The translations under genes were made by a program, and so were the position numbers. Positions 12,315 through 25,700 of a DNA stretch of 64,000 nucleotides are shown here, one piece after another. Under the pieces are notes generated by a model. The model ran no database searches, was not told the origin of the DNA, and saw only the letters and a program-made list of their open reading frames with translations. Location: contig JARUPZ010000030.1 in the NCBI GenBank assembly GCA_031213475.1, forward strand, positions 4,775,161-4,839,160, in the 5' to 3' direction. This DNA is from Nereocystis luetkeana. Lineage: Eukaryota > Sar > Phaeophyceae > Laminariales > Laminariaceae. Numbering within the stretch: position 1 is the stretch's first letter; each line of letters opens with the position of its first letter.

Positions 12315-12430
12315 TCTGTGGCGTAGTTTTGTGGCCACGGAACTTGTATCTCTCTAGGATAAATATTCAGCACTGGCAGTAGGGTGCGCTGGATGTCGCC
12401 GGGTAGAAAGAACGGTGTAATGTGAAGAAT
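12315..12430 (-). repeat. Fragment of repeat R1 joined to R2
   Basis: This resembles, in reverse, the first ~115 bp of repeat R1, including a CTCTGTGGCGTAG block and the GTAGAAAGAACGGT block. It abuts the simple-repeat end of R2 without a gap. Confidence 0.65.
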
Positions 12431-14115
12431 GCACTCTCATATTGTCGTCAGCGAAGGCTATCGATTGGCGCGATTCTCAATGTGTTGTTATCGGTATTGT
12501 CTGCCGATAGATTCCTCCCCCAGCGTAGATTTCGGACAGCAGTTTGTGGTAGTCCCTCGGTGAAAGCTATTGTCACGTGACTATGGATAGATAGCTTGCG
12601 CAATCTGTTGCGATTGGCAATGGCCATCGGTAGACTCCTCGCACAACCTGGCGGCCAGCAATGGCCATCGATGGACACAGCAGTGCACCATCTATTGTGG
12701 TGGATACTACAGCAGCAGAAGCTTTCGACCAACAGTAACGCCAGTCTATTTCCACACACACAGTGTACAGTGGCCTCTACTAAAACTCAAGCCGTTATTA
12801 TGCGACAGCACTGTCATCTATTGTGATAATAGCAGCATTGAGTGCTCGATCAGCAGCAAGGAGTGCATGATATATCGTGATCACGCCAGATGCCATACCA
12901 GGTATCGTATAACAGCAACGACGGGAGGGAGGGGGGCAGCAACGACGGGAGAGGAAGGACGTATCGATAAATATGATCTCCAAATATTGTTGTTCACCTG
13001 GTATACTCTCCGAATATTTTCTACCAGGTATGTTGTGAACGTTAGTTTGTTTTTCAGCAATACAACAGGTACTGCTGTACCTGGTATATAATACGTGATG
13101 CGCCACGCCATCTGTCACGTGATCGACTATTGACGCTACAGAGGCCCCGTAGACATGGTTGTCAATGGCCTTTGTCGACCAGAATATACCACTAGTAGCA
13201 ACGTTGCCTGTCGATAGATGTTGTCGGCCACGCTATTTGTTGACATTTTGGGCAATGGGCGGTTAGCACCATGGGATGGGCGATGCATGATGTGCGTGCG
13301 GTGCATGCTATGAGAGGAAGAGTAATCGGTACGTCCGGGGCAGGGATATCGAAGATGGCTGCTGACGAATATAGCGACCACACAGGACCACCACAGCTGA
13401 GCGGCACACCCGTGTTGCACTCCTTACGAAAGTATAAAAAACAATAGAAACATGCAATAAAATATATACAACTCCCTCCACCTTTGCCAATTTTGCTGAT
13501 ACAGGATGCGTGGCGTTTCGTAAATCACAAATTCAGGGGCAACGCCAGAAATAGAAAGTAGTTCAAACTTACCCTACCCTCCTCTATATATGATGCTGGT
13601 ACGTGGTTTGGGCTATTCGAGCCCTTTGGGGCATTCACGGTGTTACGGGGCCGGCGGGGGGGGGGGGGGTTCTCATCGTCATGCATGGCCGTAGTCGTAT
13701 GACCATAGACCACTGTGTTACGGGGGGCGATATACGGTGGTCGCCAGCAGTTAAGAAACATCATTGTGTTGGGAAAAATAGGCGCAGATCGGCACGAACA
13801 ATGATAAAATTGGGTTAAGAAACACACGGATCAACAGTGGGACCAAACAACTGCTATAAAGCCTTCCACTCTCCCCCTAAAAATACGGACCGTTTTGGTT
13901 CAAAAGTGTCATTATTTCTCGGGACGGAGTGGTATACGATAGAGGAGAGCTACAGTACAGTAGATCAAGGTCGGAAAAAAAATGAGGCATTGAGCCTGGA
14001 CACCCAATGGGCGATCCTTAACACCGGGCACCCACTGAAATCAGAACACACAATGGACCCCCCCAAAAAAGTAGTCCTCGATTTTTACCTACTATTTTTG
14101 GTTCTGGTTTCTACT
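12431..14115. other. No gene recognised
   Basis: The stretch has short frames only. Variants of CAATGGCCATCGATGG recur near 12617, 12658 and 13160. Several TACCAGGTA words lie at 12896-13090. A G-tract of about 15 at 13657 is followed by a CATGCATGGCCGTAG block whose complement recurs near 22800. Confidence 0.4.
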
Positions 14116-14222
14116 ATATCGGGGAACCATAGTTAATAGGACCTACGGTACACACTAAAACCTATATATTTCCCTCTTTTTTCTCTACAATATTTGATCC
14201 TATTTACTATGGTCCCCCGTAA
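14116..14222. mobile_element. Short TIR element, family A (diverged)
   Basis: About 107 bp with a 27-bp terminal inverted repeat related to TTACGGGGGACCATAGT. The right end is well kept and the left has a few changes. The family description is given at 37563-37667. Confidence 0.8.
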
Positions 14223-15355
14223 TAGATGTTCGTATATATTCGATAGTAGTACTGTTGATATATAGTGTGGCGAAACCAGCAGTCGTGAATATGCCCTCCT
14301 TCGGGGACGGCAGCATTGTCGTCGAAGTTTTGAAAGTGCGCTTCCACAGAGTTGGGTTTGCCGTCTCTCGTACTGCTCTAGGCGGGTACCTGGAAACGGG
14401 AAAGCGTATTGCACGTAGCCTAGTGCTGTTTTACACGAGGAGAAGGGCAGTTCTGCTGTACTTGTCCACTCGCACGCACAGCCCGGAAGCAGTGTGAATG
14501 CGTTCGTAGCGTTTTTTTTTTTCTGGTGATACTTGAACAATATGCACATACATGGCTCTACAGCAGCACAGCAGCAGAGTGCGACATGTTTCGTCGCTCT
14601 CCCGCTACTCTCCCCAGAGAACAGTAACCTCTGATGCAAAAGCGACGCTAAAGCTTGCGACGCGTACGTCTGATGCCATACTGGGGCGACGAGCATGCAA
14701 CGGCGTTCGTTGATATTACAGGGTTCGTTCGACAGATGGCGAAAGAGAGGGCAGAAGGGATCGTCTTTCTTGTCCTTGTTGCGTAAGACGTGTCGCGTGT
14801 TTTATGTTTTTTTTTTTCAAGCCGACTAGGAGTGCGGCGTCTGTGGTACCGATTAAAAATGGAACACCTTCTCCGCCATAATAGGTTTACGAGCACAGGG
14901 CCAAAAGCTTAGGCGACCCCTTCCGCTCTTACGGGGACGACATATTTCTTATTCGACGTGAAAAACGTCTTGAAACAGGCGACGCAATTTGCTGGATCAA
15001 AGCTACAGGCAGTGCTTGCCCCCTTTTTCTCCGTTTCTCCTTTTCTCCAGCTCTTTTCCTTTTGGTTCAATTCTGTTCGATATCAGTCTCTTTTTTTCTC
15101 TTGGTATGCGGTCCCCCCGGTGTCGGTTGCAATTCATATGATACTTGCGTTGTGTTTATCTGGTGCATATTCTACGTATGCGGCTTACACGTTTTTTGTG
15201 TGTGTTTGAAGTGCGCTATGTGCTTTAGTCCTGATGTGGACGGTTTTGCATTGTTTTTTTTTTCGTGGGATTGGTGTTCCACTCCCAGAGCTACTGGAGC
15301 CTGTCCCGTGCCCACGGGGCTAGCCTTTCGGGGATGAGTTACGAGCAATATGAAA
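14223..15355. other. No gene recognised
   Basis: Overlapping frames of 80-187 codons occur on both strands, but none shows a recognisable domain or a consistent splice pattern. Confidence 0.4.
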
Positions 15356-15377
15356 ACAACAACAAACAACAAACAAC

Positions 15378-15433
<56 letters not shown>

Positions 15434-15438
15434 GCAAC
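15356..15438 (+). repeat. (AAC)n microsatellite
   Basis: Near-perfect AAC repeats over about 80 bases, slightly degenerate at the left. Confidence 0.95.
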
Positions 15439-15739
15439 AACTTACAGCAGTATACTTCGTATGCAGTGCGTAGTCGGGCCACACGATTCTCCTACGCAAT
15501 ACTCTAGTAAGACCAGTGCCAAGCGAAGTATAGATCAGACTGCTGTATCGTGACTTGGATTTAGTCTCTCCGTGCGCGGTGTAAGTCGTTCGGAGGCTTC
15601 GGTAGAGGGAGCTGGAGCACGGTGTCCGTGAAAGAGGAACCCCAAAATCCTGTAAGGGGCTGATATTTACCTATTCCCGCTCAGTGCATACCGCCTTCCG
15701 TGAAGATGGCATCTAAAATACCAGAATATTGTGTTCAGT

Positions 15740-16697
15740 GCAACAGTGGTGAACAGTAGCGTTGGATATCGCATGTCGGAATCGATTTCGACACGAACGA
15801 TACTGATGAACACCGACAAGTATCGTACTCGGTACGATTTCGATATGTTGATGCACGCAAACTTTCGTCCAGTATCTGCGCACAAAAAACGGGAAATGCC
15901 AGGGGATGGAGAGCAAAAAAACACGCTCGATTTTGTACGATATATCGCAACTTCCGATACCATATGCAACACTAGTGATCAGCAGCAACAGCAGCAGCAG
16001 CAGCAGCAGGCAGCTGTTTTTTGTTGTTGTCACCATTTCCGCCCGTCCCCGCTTTTTTGGGTGTATGCGTCATACAGCAGAATATTCTGGTACCTTGCGA
16101 CCAGAGCATTAATTGATTAGTTGATGTTGTGCTGGTGCTGGTGCTGCTGGGTGCTTTTGCGCTGGCTTAGACTTTCGGGTCGGAATTAATTGCGGTTCTG
16201 CCGCAACAGCCACCGGAGGCCATGTTGTGGCTTGTGGTGTTGGACACCGGATATCGGAATCGATTTCGATACGGTACCGATGAACAGGAGACAAGATGTC
16301 GTACTCGGTACGATTTTGATATTTTGATGACACGTGGAAACTTTTCGTTCAGTGTCGGCGATAAAAGTCGCGGGGGTGCCAGGGGATGGAGGGCGGAAAA
16401 CACACACACGCTCGATTTGCACGATACATCGAAACTTCCGTTAGAGTATACGCAGCCCTTGCGAGCCACGACAGCAGCGGCAGGCAGGCAGTTTTGTTGT
16501 TCCTGCTGTCACCATCCCCGCCATTCCCGCTTTTTTGGAATGTGCGTCATACAGTAGCAGTAGTAGAACATTCCGGTACCTGATACCAGAGCATTTCATT
16601 GGTTAATTGCTGCTGCGGTGGTGGGCCCTGTTCCGCTGGCCCCAACTTTCGGGTCGGAATTAATTGCGGTTTTCCGCACAGCAGCCACCGGAGGCCG
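15740..16697 (+). repeat. Two-unit tandem duplication, ~475 bp each
   Basis: Unit 1 (about 15740-16220) and unit 2 (about 16221-16697) share, in the same order and spacing, CGGAATCGATTTCGA, GTACTCGGTACGATTT, TGCCAGGGGATGGAG, CACCGGAGGCC and other blocks. Identity is perhaps 75-80%. A partial third copy lies at about 34020-34215 in the same orientation. No coding role is evident. Confidence 0.8.
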
Positions 16698-18439
16698 TGT
16701 ATGTATGTGTGTCTTTTGCCGCGACAGTTTTTTTTTTTTTTGCTCGCTGCAACGTTTTTTTCGCCACAGGCAAGCGACTGTCGTGTTGCAAATGTGTTTT
16801 TTTTTTCGCCCACGTGTCTTTTTCACCAGAGCTGCGTGGCCGGAGGTGTTTTTTTTTTCTTCGGGCGCATTTGTTTTGCCCTTTTTTCGAGGTCCGGGAG
16901 AGGCGTTTATGCATAAACCCACGTCAATCCCATTTTCGGCCGCGAAAGGTATCCCAGTCTAAGTCCGAGTGGTTTGTCCCCAAAAAACGTGGGTTTCATT
17001 TACATCCTTATAAAATTAAAAAGAAAACAGCCGTGAAATCGAGGAGTTGTTCGAAACTCATCTTTGCGAGCTGTGTGAGAAACTTCGATCGCGCATGCTA
17101 CGGGCTTGAAAATGGCATGTTATCTGGCGCACACGTCCGTATATAAGGAAGACAAGATCTGAAGCTCCAGCAATCAAGGAGTGGGTGTGTCTATATTCGA
17201 GCAAATCAAATAAAAATAAAAATATCCGTATGTTGCACGTAGATTGACACAAGTGAGAATTCCCTCCAACCCCTCCCCGCCTTCCGGGTGTGTATTTCAT
17301 ATCTGGTACCTGTTACCCGGTATATTTTTTTTTTTGCTCATCCCATTCATTATCTTCGCACATCTTCTTCTCTCTCTCCTTCCAACTCGTAACTCAGATC
17401 CGGGGTCACATAGCAGGCTCTTCTCCCCCCTTCCCGCTACGGTATATAGGAAAGGACTATTAATAATTTAAGCAAATACGATTGTCGGGCGTACGTATAG
17501 TCACGCACATATCGCAAAGCAAAGTTTTGCCTCAGGCGGCCCTCCGGGGCCCTCCCCTGCGTGGAGGCGGGCGTCGGCAACACGCTCTGTCGGTGCCAGA
17601 GCCTTAATGAATGCCCTGGCCTGGTACTGATCTTTTATTTTCATTGAATCAGTGTATACGGACTGGTATATAGTATCGGCCCTCTCGTTAAGAAAACAGA
17701 CTTCGGGAAATCTAGCCGAAAAAAATGGGGGGGGGGGGGGGGGGGGGACGTATCTGGTACGTACGTACGTACGTACGTACGTACGTACGTATGTAGCCTC
17801 GGCGCTCGCCGTCTCTTTACGGGCCTGGTAGAAAAACCTACCCCCTCGTCGCGCCCTGCCGGAACAAGGATGTTACGCCGAACATCTGGTTTCAGGCTTC
17901 TTATACCAACCATTGTCTCCAATGACAAGGACCGTCAGTACAGTCATTTTTTAGTCAGAACTGCAAGTAAATGTCCGGAGAAAGTGGACACACGAGAGGG
18001 CCGGCCGATGCTTTACGTTTTGTTAGAGTCAGCCCGTCCTGGGTTTGCCCAGGAAGGCGGCGTCTTGGGGCGTGTGACCCTTCTCTGCGGGGCCGGGTTT
18101 TCATACAGAAATGTGCTTTGGAAGTATACCAGTAGTCCTGTAGTGGACGCGAGATTTCGCAGGCCTCATCTGAGGAGGACTCATCTATGAGACCCTGGGT
18201 TTGCTCGATGTCGTGCGTGTAGCATCGACGGTGCGAGATGGTGTAAAAATGTTGAGAAGCACGATTTTCCGCGGTTATTGCCGGTTTACAACTCCCTTTG
18301 CCTACGTTTTGAAAACCGAGTGCTTGGGAGCAGAGAAGGAACAAGTTTGCGGTAGCTGTATGATACTTGGAAAGGTTTCACGAGAATAAGAGGCAGTTCG
18401 GGAAGAAAAATAACAGGATTGGTTCACGAGCCCGTACAG
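16698..18439. other. No gene recognised; simple repeats
   Basis: T-rich tracts run at 16728-16880. A half copy of palindromic family B (GGTTTGTCCCCAAAA) is at about 16960-16992. A 21-base G tract (17727-17747) leads into (GTAC)n at about 17757-17790. Frames here are low-complexity or shadows. Confidence 0.5.
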
Positions 18440-18525
18440 CAACCCCCAGGGGCTACTCGTAGGAACTGACCCCGAGGGGCTACTCGTATGAACTGTCCCG
18501 GAGGGGCTTCTCGTTTGAACTGAGG
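18440..18525 (+). repeat. Short tandem repeat, ~30-bp unit, three copies
   Basis: Three degenerate copies centred on GGGGCTACTCGTA followed by GAACTG. No coding role is evident. A 19-base G tract follows at 18656-18674. Confidence 0.75.
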
Positions 18526-19159
18526 ACGGTCGTCTGTGCGGGTTGTGTGAGCGGAGATCTATCAGTAGTAGACTGCGTTGGAATCAACCATCGCAGTCAG
18601 GAAGAATCGGTTTGCCCGCTGAATCTATCCGCTGTTGTTGGTGTACGAGTTTGATGGGGGGGGGGGGGGGGGGGTTATGTTGTCGGAGAAAAATCTTAAG
18701 AGGCCTGTCCTACCAATAGGAAGAAAAGGAAATTCGTTTCATGACTGTGTTTTTTGCGCCGCGGTGTCCCTTATACCGAAGAAATGCAACGGCGAAATAT
18801 ACACTCGTGAATACCAGGTATGTAACAGACAGAAGAGCCCGCACACAGGGACGGACGATCATGCCAATACATTTACATCCCGGAGCTCCTTATATACATA
18901 TACAGTAGATGCGTATATTACGTACTCTATATCGTGTGTCTGCATAGGCCGCCGACAACATGCGTCTGTTGAATATCGATGACTTTTACTACGAACTCGC
19001 TCAGCAGGATATTTGTAACTGTCGTCAACTTGTGTGCGTTGGTCGGTCCCGGTCGGTCGATCGGGCGGTCGGTAATCTCGAAACGGGTGCCTTTTTTTTG
19101 GGCCGTGTAAATTATAAACTCTTCAGACCTCAAACAGATTATCGATTCCATCTCCATGA

Positions 19160-19395
19160 TCTAAATATTTCAGGGCAGATATATTTGTATGATATGTATG
19201 ATCTGTATGATCTGTATGATCTAGCTCATGATGCCGAGTGGGAGCCGTATAATCTGCACGATCTAGCACAGCAGTAGCGCGTGTTTCGTGGGTTGGATCT
19301 GCCCTGTAAGGCAGAGCCTGCACTACCTCTCACAGCGGCAGGCGAGGAACTAGATGATCTACAGTAGATAGATAGATCATGGTCTGTATGATCTG
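19160..19395 (+). repeat. Repeat R3 copy 1, with GTATGATCT decamers
   Basis: Begins with four decamers of the type TGTATGATCT and continues through GAGTGGGAGC and GATGATCTACAGTAG blocks. It matches 21355-21545 in the same orientation. Confidence 0.7.
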
Positions 19396-19668
19396 TCTGA
19401 TCTGTCGGAGGTATGAAATTCTTGTAAACATATAATTGTACCGAGTGGTATCGAAATACTCCTGTAGTATCAGGAATGTGCTCATGTATGCGTAGATATA
19501 TATACACAACAGGTATGTACATACCGGGTACCTGGTACCAGGCGTACATTTTTTCTTTCAATATCCCGCTTTTGAAAGCATCGCATGCGAGCTCGTTGTT
19601 ACGACGTCTTGTTATCTTGCGGTGTGAAATCGTCGCGTGCGATCTTGTTTTATCTCGTTGTCTTCACG

Positions 19669-19778
19669 GTGAGTGACCCGCCGCTTGCGATCTTGTTGTA
19701 TGTTGCTGCGGGAATCACCGTGTGGTGCGATCTTAAATCTCGTTTTTATCTTGTTTGCGGTGTGTGCGTGTCGTGCAG
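19669..19778 (+). other. Possible 5' UTR intron of the Derlin gene
   Basis: A good donor (CACG/GTGAGTG) lies at 19669. A T-rich tract then leads to GTGCAG at 19778, two bases before the Derlin start codon. The segment contains three GCGATCTTG-like blocks. Splicing here is inferred from the signals only. Confidence 0.4.
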
Positions 19779-19780
19779 CC

Positions 19781-22700
19781 ATGCCTATCGGGTTCGTAGG
19801 GGGCGGCCACGGGAGCAGCCCGGAGGAGCTCTTCCGGAGCATCCCGCCGGTCTCCAGGGCCCTGATCGTGGGCATGGTGGGAACCCTGTTCTGCTCCCTC
19901 ATGGGCATGTTCTCCCCCATCCAGTACGCCCTCTCCTGGCCGCTCGTCTGGAACAAGTTCCACCTCTGGCGGTTTATCACCGCGGCCGTCTATCCGGGAC
20001 AGGCGAGCATCTCGACCCTCTTCTTCATGTTCTCCACAGGGATGTTCTCCATGAGGTAAAAAAATGATGCCGTGCTGCTCCTCTTTAGTCTCGAGACGTG
20101 TGAATAACCGTTTGTTCATCGATACCGCTCTGTGGCTACTGTAAATATAATAACTATTTCGATTGTAGATTCAACATACAAACGGTCCTCTCTGTCCCTA
20201 TCTAGAAGGATCATTTTGATTGAATAGTTAGCTTTGAAAGTTGCTTATATCAAGGGACAGACTGAATATTTCATACCAGGTACAAACGTTCCATTCCGTG
20301 ACGTAGTGGTACGTAGAAAGCCGGCCTCTTCGGCCGTGTCAGAAGGCCATTTTTGTTGGCCTTTTTCTTTGATATTTCTAGTGTAGCAGGGGCTACGCCC
20401 AAACAAAAAAAAAATGCTATTATTAGGGGGCCGGCCGTTTCGCCTGTTTCGGCCACAAAGTACTACAGCAGTAGTTGTAGTGTACGAGCAGGGGGCGGTG
20501 CTCAACAAAGATGCCGGGGGACCGGTCGGGCCTTTCCGGGCGCGTCAAAGCCTATTTCGGCCTTACACACTGTTTTTTCGGGGGGTTTGCCAAGATCGAG
20601 CGAGGGCTCTTCTCGGATCAGAACCCGGAATTTTCTTAATTCTCACGGGTCGGGTCTCGTCGGTTCGGGTCGGGTCAGATCAGGAGGTTTTCAAACTCTC
20701 ACAGGTCGTTACCCGGCCCGAACCGACCCGGCCCGACCCGCCAGGTTTGACCCGACCCGGGAAATAGCCCTTCTATTTTGGGCTCGGTGTAACAGTAGCT
20801 TTGGTGTAGCTTTGGTGTAGGGGGCGGTCAGTGAAGTGGTCAACTCGCAGTTTCCTAGCGTGTTTGGTTCTCAAAGCGAGCTGTGGGCTGTGCGGGGATG
20901 GCTCGCTATGGCACCACTCTGTTGTGGTGGGCGCGGTTCCTTCTTCCGCGAGGCTCGTGCCGAGCGCGTATTGTCTTGGCAGGAGTTGCCGGCGGACAGC
21001 CGTGGCCGGGCTCGGTATACTGCCACCTTGTAAGGACCGGCTTTCTCCGCTTGTGAGGCTCGCTCGCTCGCTCGCCGGCGTGCTCTGCGCGTTGTTCTCT
21101 TGACAGGGAGGTTTTGCCGGCGAGTCGTGTTCAGCGGTCGTGATTTTGTCCAAAGCGTGCGCCTACCTAGCGCGTTCGAGCGAAAGGTCGGGGTAGGAAA
21201 TGACCTGACCGCGGAGTTGATTCGAACCGATCGGCATCGACAACCCGCGAAACGTGGGACGTGAGGTTAGGTTCGAATGAGGCATGCAAATAGTCCGCAC
21301 CTCGGATATATGATCGATTTATCTACTACCAGGTACCAGGTATTTAGTAGCAGGCCTTTCAGGGCAGATAGACCATATATTCCTGATCTGTATGATCTGT
21401 ATGATCGAGCTCATTGTTGCCGGGTGGGAGCTGTATAATCTGCATGATGTACTACAAGTTTCGTAAGTTGGATCTGGACTACACAGATCCTGCACAGCAT
21501 TTTAATACGGCAGGTTGGGATCTAGATGATCCACTGTAGCAGATACATCGTGATTTGTTCGCGGTGTGGATAATCGGACCGAGCATGACGCCTGAGGGGG
21601 GCAGAGTCTGCGGAGAAAGGGGAGTGTTTTGGAGAGTGGGCTTTCCTTTCATGGTGGTGGAAACCCTTTCTGTTTGGTGTGCGTCCATACGTGCACCGCG
21701 TTTTGATACACGCACAGCTGTCGATAGTTGGTGTCTGTCTGCTTGTCTGTGTGTCTGTCTGCGCTCAAAAGAGGCTTCATGTAATAGGGTAAGGTAGGGC
21801 AGGGCAGCCACAGCCAAGCCGTCGCTGAAAGTCGATCAAGGAAAGAAGAGGGTCCTTTCGCTTCTTGAGCTGTCCTTGGATAGAGGGACTGGACTGGTGT
21901 CCGAGCCCGCGCCAGCCCAGGCGTCACTTTTTCGCACGACGAGCGTCTGTATGGGACGGCGATGCAGGCTCGTGGTGACACTCTTACCCAGAATACGTAA
22001 GTACCGGTACCACTTGCTCATCGTTCTCGAACCACATGCGGCTAGCAATTTTAGCAATTTATTTGCGGCACCGCAGGATTTTTTGTGCTGGCTCCTGGTG
22101 AAAAACGCCTGCATGTACACAAGTATGCTGGAAACCCCATACTTCGACTTTTTAGAGTCCATTAGTATTAATAGTTTTTTTGCGGTTCCGGTTTTCGCGA
22201 GCGGTTTCAATATTTGGCCAATCTGCGGTAGTATTCCCGGCACGTCCGCTCTGAAATCTGCGGTGTGACACACATCCCTGCTCTTAACCCTTTCAAAACT
22301 TCCAAAATCCTTTTTTGGGGGCTAACCACTCAAATTCTGAGCCATTTGTGCCAAAAACGAAAGGGTCGAGTACCAAATTCCGTGAATACTGCTGAAGGTC
22401 CGTCCGTCCGACCGCCTTTCACGGCTTCTTTCCTGGGAGTTCTGAATCTGAGCGAAAGTACAATATAAATTTTCATCGATTTCGGCAACACAGGACAATT
22501 ACCCAAAGTTGATATACATATATCGGTCTGCTTGAATTTCGAGTGAATTCCAACGAGGGAGCCGAAAGCACCTCCCCCGGGCTGATGCAATTCATTCGAC
22601 GCCGTCATCCGTAATCAAGAAACTCCGCCTCGCAAGCGTTATATTCATGTAGTAGGGTGCAGCTCACCCTTCATGCGACTCGCCGGACACCTCACGGCGC

Positions 22701-25700
22701 TTCGCGCTTGGTGCCAGCAACGTCTGCCTGGTCGGTGAAAACCTGGCGTACTCCGGTCCCGGCATTGTAGGGATGCGGAGGTCTACGTAGGGTCACACGA
22801 CTACGGCCATGCATGACATGGGCCCCCGCCCTTACGAAACGTCGGTATGCCCCCAGAGTCGAAGAGTACGGTAAATGATATACCTGGTACAGAGGAAGTT
22901 CAGAGAAGTACCAGTAGAATGGCAAGGCGAAGCAGTATTTGTGGGAGATTTCAATTTAAAAATTGAGAAGGCAAGCAACTCGAATGAAGAACATTGGACA
23001 ATTGTTGTTGTTGTTGTTGTTGTTGTTCTCACATTAACTCTCTGACGAAGGAGTCCGTGGTCACACAAAGGTGCTGGAGCCCTAGGAAGATCCGAAAAAC
23101 AAAAAAAAAAACGAAAATTCGTCTGCCTCAAAATACACGAGACGGAAAAAGCGCACACAAGATAAAACCAATGTGCAAAACTGAACTAACATGGCCGCGG
23201 GTATATCCTCTCAACTATAATATAGAAGAGTACCCCCGTTCCCACCACTAACCAACTCGTGGCTGCTGACTACAGCGGATGCTGTCTGAAGTGCTGCCTG
23301 CACCGTACGAAACGCACGGTAGTCGTGAAAACGAAAGAGGAACACACCTGCCTGCTATCTGGAGTGCTGTCAGAGTGAAGACTCGCGGATATGCAGTGAA
23401 AAAAGGAGCAATCGAACCTTACTACCACACGAATATCAACGATCGCCATCTCTTCCTGGACTGTCTGACACAAAAAGGTGCAGCACAGTTATGATACCAC
23501 GTCCCTGATAATTGCGTAGGTTATTCCCCATGAAGGGTATACAACTCGTTAAACTACGAAGACCAGTGACGAGTACCGGTAGATACTATTCTGCCTCGTG
23601 AAAAACAATACCAGGAAAAAACAAACTATGACTGCTTCTCTCGTGATGATAGTGTGCGCGCAAATCATGGGTCTCCATGCACCGTCTTCCTGCCGCTCTT
23701 CATGGCCGCATCACCGCCTTGGCCCAATCCACCCGCTCCTTTCCGCGTGCACTCGTTGCCATTCCCTTCCAGTCGTTTCCCTTTCTCCGTCATCCTGAAA
23801 AACAAAATAATGCTCCTCGCACTTGCGGTTCTGATCTGGGAAATAAAAATTCTCGCGCAGGGGGAGGTCAATCCGTCTCTTCCCCGCACGTCGACGCTCA
23901 GTCTCCCTCCTCCCTCGTCGTCGAATCCAGCCTCCTACCGGCGCAATAGACTGTGCCGTAGTGTGGCCTGTGGTGGCGCCTGCCTCCGCGCACGGACCCC
24001 CCGATTGAGCATTGCTGCTCTGCCGCAGCTGCCTAAAAAGACGCGCGAATCGTAGGTCTCCGTGCCTGACGCACCACGTACGACCCAACTCTACTGCCGC
24101 CTGAGCGTCGCGGCCACACAGGCAGCAGCAAGAAGGTATCACTCCTTGAGGGTGAGTCCGGCCTTACACCCGCCAGAAAGACCTACCCCACTCGCTATTA
24201 GCCTGATAGGGCATGCCTCGCAGCATTCCTTGCCGAGGCAGCGAGGGGAACGGAAGGACAATATGGGGATTCAACAAAGAATAATGATGGGGAAGAGATT
24301 GTTAAAGGTCCAAGTATAACGACATGAATTCGTTGAACGACAGAGTAAAAAAAGGCAGAGCCAGAATGGATTAAACAGTGCGTACAAAAGGGAGAAAGCT
24401 CTATCCTTGGCTTCATAGTGGTAAAAAATGGATGTAGTAAGGAAACGGAAGTGCATATATGCGCAGCGGACGTAGGAACTACGGATCAGTGTTGAGCATG
24501 GACAGACAGCCAGCAGACGAGAGTTATCAAACATTGGCGATGTAGGAAAATGTACAGATGAAGAATATATGGAGTATAAGTAAAAGGAAAACGCGAAGAG
24601 TTCCAAGAAGACATGGCCTAGAATGCATACCAGGTAGCAATTTTCCGAAGTGTTGGAAATAATAGGTACCACGAATAATAACATAGAGAGGGATGTTGCA
24701 GGAGCTAGGATAATAGAAGGATGGGAGCAATCGGTCGAGACCGCAGCAAGTAATTTCACCCTCTTAGGACCCCAGTCCCGTTTTGGGGACAAACTACTTA
24801 GAATTAGAGTGCTTTGTCCCCACATATGGGAGTGCGGTGCTAAAGGGGTTAATAGGGGAATATTTGGTATAATGCAACAGAGAAGTAAAGTGGTGGGGTG
24901 AGGAAGTAAAAGAGGCTATAAGAGTAAGGAGAAAGGCACACGCGAGACGTACATAGAGTGAAACTACGACAGGATAGGAGGAATAGGCTATAGCTAGAAA
25001 GAAAGTAAAAGAGATGGGAGAGAATAAGAAGAAAAGGATATGGAAATATATACCTGCTGTAGTAAATAAAACAATTGAAACGTTTGAGGGCGGGTTAAAG
25101 CAGATGTGGCTAGGGAAAAAAGGGATACTGGGTAAACAAACAGGAGAGGCAGACACGGGATACCTTAAGACCACAGAACGGTAAAATGGTTAGTAGCTCG
25201 AAGGGGAGAAGGGAAGTATTGTTGATAGTAGAGTATTACCGTAAGCTGTAATAGGAACGCCCAAACCCAACGAAACGTTCGACGCAGAATTCGAGAAGGA
25301 AATCAACGCGTAGGCAGACGCGAACGTAGATGCACCAGAAAGGGAAGATAGCAGTGGTTCAGAAGGGCCGCAAGAGACGGTTCACCAGGGAAGAAGTAAG
25401 GAGGTGTCACCAGGGAAGAAGTAAGGACGTGTACAACTAAACTTAACCCTTTTAGAACCGCAGTCCCGTGTTGGGGACAAACCAGTCTAATTTAAAGTAG
25501 TTTGTACCCAAAACGGGACTGCGGTTCTAAAGGGGTTAAGAGTAGAAAGGCAGCAGGGGCAGACCGAAGATTGAGGGATTTATAAAGTACGGGGGAGAAG
25601 TAATGCTGCCATGATTGTGATGTTGTATAACTGGATATGGAAAAACGAGTACGCTTTCAGGAGGTGGAGAGGAGTAGTAGCAAACGTATTCAAGAAAGGA

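Noticed and set aside
14133-14696. 187-codon minus-strand open frame
   Set aside because: No domain, biased composition, overlaps a family A element and competing frames.
17870-18344. Overlapping plus and minus frames over 100 codons
   Set aside because: Neither has a recognisable domain nor splice signals linking it to other exons.
21200-21275. GATTCGAACC near 21228 as a tRNA or B-box
   Set aside because: No cloverleaf can be formed around it.
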